Assembly (NCBI GenBank): GCA_964023275.1
Contig: OZ029915.1
Coordinates: forward strand, 19,321,775-19,385,774
DNA length: 64,000 nucleotides
Direction of reading: 5' to 3'
Source: Norana najaformis
Lineage: Eukaryota > Annelida > Clitellata > Crassiclitellata > Hormogastridae
Shown here: positions 27,801-39,800 of the stretch, one piece after another
How positions within the stretch are numbered: the stretch's first letter is position 1
Layout of the letters: each line of letters opens with the position of its first letter
Translations under genes and position numbers: made by a program
The notes under the pieces: generated by a model
Database searches by the model: none
Seen by the model: the letters and a program-made list of their open reading frames with translations, nothing else
Told to the model about the DNA's origin: nothing

Positions 27801-30800
27801 CTGCATCTACCAACTATGTAAGATACGGATCATATATGTCATTCAATACCACTGTGGACCTGGTTCACTTGTTCAGTCTGAAGCAAACTGACTATTGTAA
27901 TCTTATTATTGCAGGCAAGCCAAAGTTCAGTTTGTCCTCAGTTGCGCTGCCCAAGCTGTGGCCAACCAACCTACCAAAATACTTGCACAATGTGCAGTAT
28001 TTCTCACATATTTTCTGATATGCACAATGCACATATCAGAAAATATGTGAGAAATACTCCACTGGATTCTTTTCGAAGAACAGTCAGACTCCATGTCCCT
28101 CTGCTGGGACAGGTCTTGACTGATGCCATAAATTAAGAAGCTGTGTTTTTGTAATTTCCAGTCATCTAGACTTGCAAACACTACTCTCTCCCGTATATAG
28201 TGTGCCTGCATGAACCCACTTCCATAAATCAGCTCGAGGATAAGTGCCCTCTGTGAGACCAAAACTCTGGTTACATACCACATTTTCGCCGAATTACACA
28301 TAATTTAATAGATTCCTCATTAAATAAACTTTAAACATTTTAGTCCAATATACCAGTATAAATATTTCAGTTATTATCATGCTTTATAACTCATCAAAAC
28401 CACTTCAGAGAAACACATATTTGAAGACTGCACTGCACTAACTTTTATTCACTTCTTTACTAATTTTTGAGTTACAAAAGCTAAAACCTTATATATCATA
28501 ACATAAAAGCATGTACTCACTGAATAAATCTGTAATGCAGAGCAGTAGAAGGCTCTCATTTCCAAGTACTTAGAGAGATTGTAGAAGTTTTTGAAAATTC
28601 GAAAAACTGATAGAGCAATGCCGATTATCACACCAATGTAGGTAACAGTGTTAAAACTATGTAAAAGCAACACAAAAATAAAGAAAAGTATGATGAATAA
28701 ACAATAAAAGATTTAAATATTCAATCTTCCTTGCATTCAACCATTTCCTCATCACAGAACCAAGTCAAGTCTTCCTGTTCCCAGCTTTAAAGTGCACTTC
28801 TGAATTTTGTAAGAAGGACATTACCTAATTAGCTGTATTGTATTGTAAAAAATGCTAAAAACACAAGATGTCTTCCTTAAGGAAACCAACTGGGATTTGA
28901 AGCTTAATGTGGGCAAATAAAAAACGGTACTGAAGAACTAAATTTTATTTGCTGATAAACATAAATAATCAGCTCAATAGCCACCTCTATGATTCACCAA
29001 ATCAGATTAAATTATATGGTTCTAAGCATCTTTCAAAATAGGGCATAAGCTTATAACAGTCTTTGCACTCAACAGCACTTTACCTACTGACATTAATCAG
29101 CTTAACAGCCATCTTCAGGGGAGGCTCAAATCCGTACTCTCTGCATTACAAGCCAAGCCCTCGAACCAATCAGCTACCATGTCCCAGAGATTGCCTTATG
29201 TGGTTCTAAGCATCTTTCAAAATAGGGGTTAAGCTTTGCACTCAAGAGCATTTTACATTGGGTCCGTCATTAATCTTGATAAAGCTGTAGGAGCACTAAA
29301 GCAACTCCAAATGATAGAATCTTTGCTACAATTCCACACTCAGTCAAATGGGGGGACAGGGCACTGGTATTACCTCCTATGGCTCTGGTGCAATGCACAC
29401 TGCTGATGTTTTATTCTTCATTTCACTTACAGTTGGCTGGTTGTGAACCACATAGGAGAGCCAGATATGGTTCTATGCACACTGAACTATAAGAAAACCT
29501 AATATATAATCCCTCTACAGAACTCGGTGACAGAATTCTGCTGTGAATTTGTATCACTGTCAATACGATACATTAATTAATATCTAATTTAAATTTTAAA
29601 AATGGAATAAAACACATTTCATGACACTTATTAAAAAATTTTTAAATTCTGTCTGCTCTCTATACTGTTCTTTCACTGAACAATAGTAAAACATTTTTAA
29701 CTTGCAAGATTTTTATTACGTCGATGTTTTATTTCTCTCTAGCAGTCAAGATAGCTGTCACTGGCCTTTTAAAATCAACTTATCCACTGTCATCATGAAA
29801 GTTTATTTCACTATTATTTTCACTACTATAAATTGGGGTCTTGTTGCATAATTTTCCACACCAGTGATATTCAATAGCATATAATTTACCTTAACTGAAT
29901 TAGCCTTATAACACATGTACGAGAGTTACCACACAGCCTAATATCAATTTAGTATTCTAAGTCATTATGATCAATCTGCAAAATACCAGTGCTACCTCCA
30001 ACACTTTGTACTGAAATTAGCACATGTATTATAATGCAGAAACGAATGTACTGTGAATGTACTATAATAAGCCGATTGTATTATTATCAGTGCTACAAAC
30101 AATAATCTTAAACTGGGCTTAAAATGACAGTGCTACTCAACAAATGGCCTGTCACCTTCGCATTCAGATGTCAAATCTCAATGCACATCACATGAAAATT
30201 CACTAATTATTACTGGGCAACTGGAACAAGAATTGATCAGTCAGTGGATACCATTATCTGTGCTGCAGCTAGATGGGCTAACTGCACTTTTAGGACTGCA
30301 CTTTTAAGCATTAGCATTATGAAGACAAAGTGACCTTTACTTCACATTGTCTCACCATACTTCACTTACCCGACCATATATTCTCACACTACACTATGAA
30401 AAGAAGAAAGCATGGTGAATACCATTTAAGAACTTCACCCCCGTTGATTAACTCTGAACACCCGTCTTTAGAAGAAAATATCACATCCATGAGTACAAAA
30501 GCAAGCGTAATAACCACAACATGCCTATGGAAAAAAACAAAGAACACAGCTCACTAAAAATCTCATTGACAAACTCAGAACTGTTCAGTCTATCTGAGGT
30601 GCATGACTGGTTGAATCCAACAGTAGGCCTTAGAGTTACAGCTTCTATATATAAATACAGAAGGAGTGCTAGAAAGCAGGAGGAGCAAGGAGGCCATTTA
30701 TGTTCACTGCAAGATCCTGACGGGAAGAAGAGCAGACCCTTAAGCAAGCCCCTGAGAGGCAGCCATGTGTATGAAGTGTTAGCAAATCAATTTATTTATC

Positions 30801-33800
30801 CCTGGCTTGTGAGGACACGTGGCCAGTCCTCTCTTGTCCCTGATCTTCCCGTTGACAGTGTACGATGATCAGTCTACTCTCTATAGCAGAATTTGATAGG
30901 GTGTATGTGGAGCAAAAATCTTGAAACAAATACCTGCCTTGGTGGGGATTTGGACCCCTGACCTTACGACTGACAGTCTAGCACACCAGCCACTAGGCCA
31001 TCGCACAGCCCCCAAGAGACCGACAGCAGGGTATTAAATGAGGTTAAGAGTTGGAAATATCAGATCAGCAATAAAACATGGCTGTTGAAAAATAATGTTA
31101 TGAAATGTAATCTAAGTCCCAAACTGTCAAACGATAATGAGAATTCATTGCCATGTAAAGGACGCATATTACCTGGATTAATATTCATAAAAGGTCATAC
31201 ATTAATATCCATACAACAGATTTAGCCATCAAAGATCATCCTCAAACCTATCTTTAAAAGAACATGATAAAATTTTACACAAGCTTTATAAATTCTACTT
31301 ATAATATATAATATATATTTAACATAATATTTAATATAATTATAACATAACACCTATTAAAACTATTTCTAATAATTCAAGCTCAAATTTAATAAAATAT
31401 TCATAAATTCAAATTTAATATAATATTTAATATAACCATTTAATATAATTATTTAATATACCATATAAAATTTATTGTTATTTAATATAAATATACAAAT
31501 GTATTTTCATAATGCTACAAAGACGCTCAGTTATATGATAGTCATAACACTATATCACAATCAAAGCAAAGAGAAGAAATATACAAAGAACTCACACTAG
31601 CTGGCAAAAGTCTTCCATCAGCATACACCCAAATCCACCTCGCTGATGATAACGGTAGACTCTCGTAAAGAACTTATCCAAGTCCTCAATATGACTCCAG
31701 CGAGCTAGAGAGAATATAAAAACAGAAAAAACACATTTTATAAACTGACGTTAATATTTTTAAAACTACAAATATCAAAATTCAAAAACAAAGAATCTGA
31801 ACTCTTGACTGAAGAAATCTCCATAATGTTACTAATCACTTAATACAAAGTAACCATTTTATTTAGCTCAAAAGTTAATTATTGCAGTTGTTTGGTGTGC
31901 TACCAGCCAAGATGGTGATGATATATAAATATGTTTTTAATAGTATAAGACTATGCCATATGAGTACTGATCTATGAGAGAGTTGTTGAAAAAGTTCAGT
32001 AGATTTAGCTTGGTGATGCATTTTGTAGCCCACGCTAGCCCGTGTTAAGGTCTTTTGTGAAATCAAAATGTCAATGTTGACAGTAAATGACACAGTTGAA
32101 ATTTGGTACATGAATTCACCATAACAAGGACTAATTGCGGTGCAAACTGCATGTTGTGGTCTTGATCCTAACCCCCAGAACCACATCAGTGAAGTTCGTG
32201 ATTTTATCATATTTGCAAACTTTTACTGATAAAATTTTATCGTATTTGTGAACTTCTGACAGTAAATGACATAGTTGAAATCTGGTACATGAATTCACAA
32301 TAACAAGGACTAATTGTGGTGCATATGGCATAGTCTCATGCTATTAAAACATATTTATATATCACACAAAACTGCGATAATTAGCTTTTGAGCAATGTTT
32401 GCCTTTCCGTATCTTTGAAAGGGTGGGAGATACCCTGATGATAAATGTATTTTATAATCAGCACAAGAAATTGATTAGAAGCTGTAAAATTCAGGTTTCT
32501 ATCTTTATTACTTCCGCATTTATAGCAAGTCAAAGTTCGTCAATCATTCAATTTTTTGCAAAGTCACGAAACGGCAAGAAAGTTTGAAATTCTGTAATTC
32601 CAACATTTTTTGAGATAATCAAGTAAAATCTTCAGAAATTCCTTATATCTGTTAGTAGAACATGTGTGTCAAATTTCATCAAAATCCAAGATGGTGTGGT
32701 GTACACCTCTGGTTGATTTGACGTGGAATGACCCTTCTAACAAACATCTCCACAGCTTTCCAGACATTATGTCAAAGCGCAAAAAAACAATTCCTACATA
32801 GTTCATTTGTTCTGAAGCTCAGACCGGCAAATGATTAGTAATACAGTGGACATATCCCTGCCAAGGCAGTAGCTGATTAGACAGTGCTCTGCTTGTAATT
32901 TGGCAAGTATGGGTTCGAGCCTCACCCGAGACAGTTACTGTGTAGGTACTTTGGGCAAATCCTTCATTCACAATTGCTCAGTGCCATTGATTGATGCTTA
33001 GTCATTAAATAGTTGAGCTTATTAAACGCAGAAATGAGCTTATTAAATACAGAAATAATAATAATAGCATAAAAATGTACTAATCAAAGAAAACATATAC
33101 TGGCACCATGTAATGTTTACTTTTCAGTCAATGAGCAGCAAAGGTTGATCTTGAACCTTTAACAACTGTGCATCTGGAGGGATCGTCTTGAAGGAAATGC
33201 TCTAAGCTCATTCATCAGCCTCAGATATCAAAATAATTTAGCAAAAATTAATTTCTGTAGTTGCTGTTTAACGACACTGTGTCATAACAAAGATGATTAG
33301 AGTTGCCCTCCTCCTTTATCCAGGCCTGGAACTGGCACTGCCCGAGTACAGCAGTGGCAGAGTTGGCAAACATTAACAGTGCCAATTAGAATGTATGGGT
33401 TAATACTTATACTTCTTAACTTTTTTAATATAAGACGACACCTGAGAAACCTGACTACAGTTATAAAAACTAATAAGTAAGAAAGACCAAATGAGACAGA
33501 GAGGCAGTATAACATGGTCAGTGGTGTTGAAAGCCTCTGCCGCATATGTCAGAAAGCTAGAAAATTCAAAATAATTATGTACATTCCAAATAAATAATAA
33601 AGATATAAATTCATACTATTTTCTGCATGCATCTCAACAGAAATTATCAACATCTCAAAGTTACTTTACACAGGTAATTTACATGTACATTTATCCTGAT
33701 CTGGCATGACTTGGATTATCGTATCCCGTGGTGGTTCCTCATCATTCTCATCATCCATGTCAACAAATGGTACATAAGGTGTCTTTAAAGTTCTATCCAT

Positions 33801-36800
33801 TTCTGCTTCAATATCTAGCACAAAAAAAAACAAAGAAAAGATTATGACAAATATTATAAACAATAAGTAATGTTATCAGACATGTAAAAAACATTATGAC
33901 AAATATTATAAACAATAAGTAATGTTATCAGACATGTAATTTTCTGGAAATTCCTGAAACTCCTCAGCAGTATTCTCCAACCAACAACATTCAGACAAAC
34001 TGCCACGTGCTAAAAGGTTTAAACCAATAATATTCATTTTAAAGTCACAGTTCAAAATTCATTTTAAAACAAATTAATAATCAGTTGGCCTCAGCTTATA
34101 TAATCCAGTGATGTCTCACAGTTATCAAAATTTAAAAACTCTTTACTTGCTTGATTACTGACAGACAGAACTTCAACTCCTATCTCCAGAGCCCCTCAGT
34201 GTGACAGCCTCAGATTCATTCAAACCCTTCTCACACACAAAGGAAATTCTTAAATTAAGTGCACTACATTCACCCACACAGATGCACATCTAGTCTTAGT
34301 TACTTTAGAGTGGGTCTACTTTTCTCAAATAGCACTGTTGTAGCCAACTTCAATACTTTGATCTCTAGTACCCTTTTGCTTGGTCTCTGACAAGATCAAG
34401 TGCAGTCATCAGGATTTCAGCTGCTGTTGCTTCAAAAGTTTTTCTTTATATTTTGCTCCATCAAAATTCTGCATTCTCTTCTACATCTCTAACATCTTCT
34501 ATAGATCTAGAAAACAAGAACCTTTCAGACACAGAATACAAAGTGCAGACTGATGACATGTTGCTAATCAATAAACTAACTGCAATTCTTGGGGAGATAA
34601 CACAGACAATGATGTGACAGACATAGCCTACTACAGAATTGTAATTGCAGTGGAAGTACCAAAAAAGTGGTCACTTGGGATCAAAGGACTAACAATTGCA
34701 TAATAATAATAAAATTTAAAAAAAATAAAATAAAATAATAATAATAATAGTGTATTGCTCTGCTGGTTTGTGACCACCTTCAGCTGTGCTAGAACTATTT
34801 CACTGGCCAACACATAATTTGTTGCCTCAAATGTTAGAACTGTTTCTGGGTATATTTGACCTGCTGATTCCAGAAAAGGCACCAGTTTTCTCCCAGCAGG
34901 TCTATTTTTCGAGATATAGAACATTATGCCATATACCAGTCCTTGCCTCTGCTCGCCCATAAAACATAAGGCTATAGCTATAATTATGTAGTGCTCAATT
35001 TATTATGTGATACACTAAATAAAAATAATAATACAAATACTTAAAAGAAAATGGTAGTACCTGAAACTGTACTTATATGATACCAAACAGAACAAGTTTG
35101 TTATAAAAATTTCAAGTCATTCGACACCGAAGAAGCTCCTTTTGTACGATTTCCGAGTGTGGCATCTGCCGGAACAATCGCGCATAATATTCCAGCAATA
35201 GTCTGCCATCATGTGTGCATCCCATCTTCCTTGATATCGATTTTCCATTGTTTTGATGTCTTGGTGAAATCTTTCACCTTGCTCTTCGCTGAAGTCACCA
35301 AGATTCTCTGGAAAGCGATCTAAGTGACTGTGGAGATAATGGACTTTAATGCTCATGTTGCAGCCAAGCTTGTTGAAATGAAGAAGCATATCCTCTACTA
35401 GTTGTGCATAATTGTCTGCCTTCTTGTTGCCAAGAAAATTTTTAGTTACAAGAACAAAGGAAGACCAGGCACAAGATTCGATTTCATTCATTGATGGTAT
35501 GAAAAGTGGGTCATTCATAAGTTGCCTGATCTGTGGACCATCGAAGATTCCAGCCTTCAATTTTTCCATTGTAATTCCTGGTAACTTGTGTACTATGTAT
35601 TCGAAGCATGAACCTTCTTTATTCAAAGCCCTGACAAATTGTTTCATCAGGCCTAGCTTTATATGTAGTGGTGGCAGTATGATCCTATCTCGTGTCACCA
35701 AAGATTCCTTGATTACATTTTGAGCTCCAACCACCATGTCTTTCCTCGAAGGCCAATCTTTTCTTGTCCAATGTTCATGCTTGGCTCTACTGTCCCAAAG
35801 ACACAAAAAGCAGGGATACTTTGTGTAGCCACTTTGTTGACCAAGGAGGAAATTTACCATCTTCAAGTTTACATAAATTACCCATTGATGTTGTTTGTAT
35901 TTTATCTTTTCCAGTACTAAAGAGATGGCATTGTACTCTTCTTTCATCCTGGTGGAGTGACCGATTGGAATAGAACCAAATTTGTTGCCGTTATTTAAAA
36001 GCACACATTTCAGACTACGTTTTGAACTGTCGATAAAAAGACGCCACTCATCTGGATTGTAATCCGACAGACCAATTTTCTTCAATAAGTTGCTGAAATC
36101 ATTACAGAATACTAGGTTGTTGTCTTCGGTAAAGAATGGCAGCAAATCCTTTTCTCTGTTTCTATAAATTGTAATTTTCGTTCCAGGCTGAAGTGCATTC
36201 TTTTCCTTTAGTCTGGACGCAAGCAATTCAGAGGACTCTTTGGAAAGATTTAAGTCCCTGATCAGATCACTCAACTCTTTTTGGTCAAAACGTTCACTGT
36301 GTGAAGTTGATTGGAAATCACTGTCACTGCCCCCACTTTCTTCACTTTCGTCATCTTGTCCGATATTGGACATGCAAGTTTCATCGTCTGAGAGCTGAGG
36401 TAGTTCGCGAAAAGGTGGAACTGGTACAATATCCGAATGCGGAACAGGTCTCCTGGCTGAAGGTATATCAGGGTAAGACAACTTGTGACGATTATTTCGA
36501 TTGATGCCTATGATATTAACCATACAAAAGTAACAGTCGTCGAAGTGGTTTATCTGTTCCCTCCAAACCATCGGTACACCAAATTTCAGGCAGCTTCTCT
36601 TTCCAATTGTCCAGTGGCGCAATTGTTCAATACAAGTTTTGCATACTGTATGAGGAGCCCATTGCTTATCTTGATCTCCAAGTACGACACCAAAATAACC
36701 TACATATGCTCTTTTTACAAACTCAGAAATCGGTTTCCTCTTTGCTTTTAGTGTGTATTCCCCACAAATGTAGCAGAATATGTCTGGATGGTTAATGCAG

Positions 36801-39800
36801 CTCCGTCTGGAAGTAGCCATAACCTTAAGGATGTTCGCATCTGAGGAATTAAATGACTAGCCCAAAAAATAGTAAGAACATGTAGTTATTTAATGCTCAC
36901 ATTCACAGATTGTTCTTGCGACCAACTCTTAATATGCCCTAAGACGACTGCGGCTGCTCTAGCTTTCAGGAGGCGGTTTATATAGGCTATAAATGCTGAC
37001 TTCAGCATAATCTATTTACATAGTTCGAAACCATGAAACGCTGTATAAGCACAAATAAATTCTAAATGAGGCCATGAATTTAGTGCTGAGTAAGCTGTAG
37101 GCTACGGAATAGTTATTTCGTTGAATCAGCAATATCTCAGCACGCGCAAGATATGCTGATTTTACATTATAAGGATGTAGGCATTATATGAATCAGCAAG
37201 AATTATAATTAGCCATAAATAAAGCTTATTATGACATTTTAGTTTTGCCAAAGACATCGTTTAAAGAGTGGACTGGGTTTTCTTTACAAAATCGACGATA
37301 TCTCAGAAACTAGACCTGATGCACTCAATCCAATGACATTTTCTGAATCAGCGCCCAAAATTACCCCAAGAACAGGTCTAAAACCGAAGGCAACAAGAAA
37401 AAAAATTTTTTCTGTTGGCCAGTGTTTTTATTCTCCAGAAATTTTTTTAAAGCCCTGAGGAATCATTTCTACCTCAAACCATTAATTACTTTTATAAACA
37501 ACATCCAAGATGATCAAAACACTAAACTACTGAGAACTATTTTTATATAACCACTAGATATATTTATATAACCACTATAATGAGAACTATTTTTATATAA
37601 TCCCTATATAATATTTTTATATAACCACTATAATGAGAACTATTTTTATATAACTTATAACACAATTTTAGTAATAACATTATTACCTTTGTGACTTAGC
37701 TTTCATTGGGCACAGTAGTTTTTTATGATGTTTTAAATCATATCAAACCCATGGTGGGGCTAGCCAACCTTGAACAATACGAAGCCATAGCCTTGATGAA
37801 ACCTGCAACTTTGCCCTTAAACTGTCTTGTTGTCTGGCAGCAGTCATTATTTATAGACCACAGCTACAGACGTTTTTCTTCGTCAAACAACCTGGATTCC
37901 AGTCTTAGAAACATTATGCAGCTACATTCTTACTTTGCTTCTGAACAAGATCTATGGACACCAAGCTATGCCAGACTAACAGAGCATAACATTAGGCAAA
38001 ATGTTTTGATTCCTGAAGAGCACTAAATGACTGATTCACATTTATCCTAACCAGGATCACAAAGATGCATCTCATTTAATCAAAAACAAACTTATAAAAC
38101 AACAGCAGCTTAAATCCTGGTGGCTACTTGATGAAGTCAATTAATCTGGTGAAAAACTGCTACAAATTCCTGAAGTTTCTGCTTAAGCTGCATGGTAGAA
38201 ATTAAAGGAATAAAGATTTTTGTAAAATACAGCCCGTGTTTTCGAGTCTATTCTCAGTAGATACTCAACTACTTTTCATTCCATCATTTGCTAAATGCTT
38301 TAATGTAAGCCTTCAAACAGTCATATGTTACTATATACACTGCATATACTACTGTCGGCTGGTTGCTCGCTACTTGTTGGTCACAAGATTGAACTGCAGC
38401 CACTAGATTATCAATAAGTAATGCATACATAGTTTATATCTGTAGCAAAAATGTTACAGTAGGACCCCATTTATGTGCAGTCACTGGGTGTTAACAAAGC
38501 GTGAGTTGAAAGGGCTATGCTGAAATAAAGGCCATGCTGAAATACAGTAGTGTATATTTTACGTAAGTCTTAGTGTGGTTAGAAAGCTTAAAGACATAGG
38601 CTTTCTGGTGTAAAGACACTAGCACTATAGCCTTCTACCAGACGATTCTGCCCAAATACTTTGAAAGGCAACATAGCTGTCTTGTTACTGGCAAATATGT
38701 AAGTGATTTAATACCAGACAATTTATGTTTCTGGCTATGTTAACATTGACTGTTTCTAGATATCATTTTAAAGGTGAAATCCTGTCAATCAGACTGCCAA
38801 GCCTATAAGTAGGCAGCTGTTGTAACCTTGGCTGAGTGAGCAAGCAGCTAAGCTCCTGTCAGAGGCAGGGTGGGCTGCTGGTTTTGGGGAGAGGAGACAT
38901 TTGCAGCTATATTAAGTGCATCTACTTTGGGCCTATGCTGCCCTCTGTACAGCTTAAATCCAGCTGCAGCCAGCAACTGTTGCCACCTATTGAGACAGCT
39001 GCTACAGCTGATACAGGCTGTCTAAAATAATCACAATGAGAATGAATACATGGAGTAGCCAGTGCAGCATGTGTATTGATTGTATCGCAGGCTAACGTGT
39101 CTCATGTGTTAAACAGGTATTAGCAGGGGCCTTGATGCCACCATGCATTAAGCGGATTCACTATATACAAGTCGCATGTAAACAAGACTTCACTGTATCT
39201 GAAATAAAAACTGATGTGACTAAATAGTGAAATACACAATATAATGGCTTCCGATACACTACTAAAACTTAAGCAACATCAAATGAGGCAGCCTACAAAA
39301 CCTCATTTAAAACACTGAAAGACAGAAGTCAGCAGACAAGTTTATTTTAGAGCTTAAAATAAAATAATCATCCAAAAGGCCACATGTAAGTCAATACATG
39401 CACTTAGTCTAATTTAGTCTAATTTAAAGTTAGCTGTCAATGAATTGCAGGACAATTAAGTCAAGCAGGCAGGAAGACTGAAAACATCTATATGATAAAA
39501 GGCTTAGAAACATAGGCAGTCAAGGATTACACATATGGATGAAACTATACGAATTTTTTAATTGACCAGCAAATTTAAGCCCATATTATAACTGTAATTA
39601 GAAACTTCTGTAGCATCGGTCTATATGTAACGCACAAGATATCAACTGATGGCACACCAAAATCAAGCTGCAGTCAGGTCAATATCCGTAAAGTCAGTCC
39701 AATGAATCAGAGGTAGCCTAGAGTGGATAAGTCAACTGAAAAGGCGAGTCTTGAGCTGAGACAGAAATGACACAAGAGACTAAGCAGAATGAACAGCTGC

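Larger units (their letters stand above)
34801..37424 (-). mobile_element. CMC-like DNA transposon, copy 1 (complete)
   Basis: Both ends begin CACTGGCCAACA reading inward, followed by imperfect inverted repeats of about 125 bp. Conserved inner blocks include TTGTTGCCT and CAGGTCTAGTTT..GAGATAT. TTT flanks each side (34798-34800 and 37425-37427). The body holds one intronless gene with its own TATA box and polyA signal. It differs from copy 2 in length by a single base. CAC-initiated ends with a 3-bp duplication point to the CMC (CACTA) group. It lies in ATG9 intron 1, sense to the host gene. Confidence 0.88.

Noticed and set aside
27927-28301. 124-codon minus-strand frame
   Set aside because: It runs through both arms of the perfect hairpin and has no domain; a chance frame.
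30930-31020. tRNA gene on the minus strand
   Set aside because: A- and B-box-like elements are present, but the acceptor stem does not pair and a SINE body follows. The same applies to 29.1 and 32.9 kb.
35412-35973. Plus-strand frames inside transposon copy 1 (and their mirror images in copy 2)
   Set aside because: Antisense shadows of the transposase gene; they recur in both copies only because the copies are identical.
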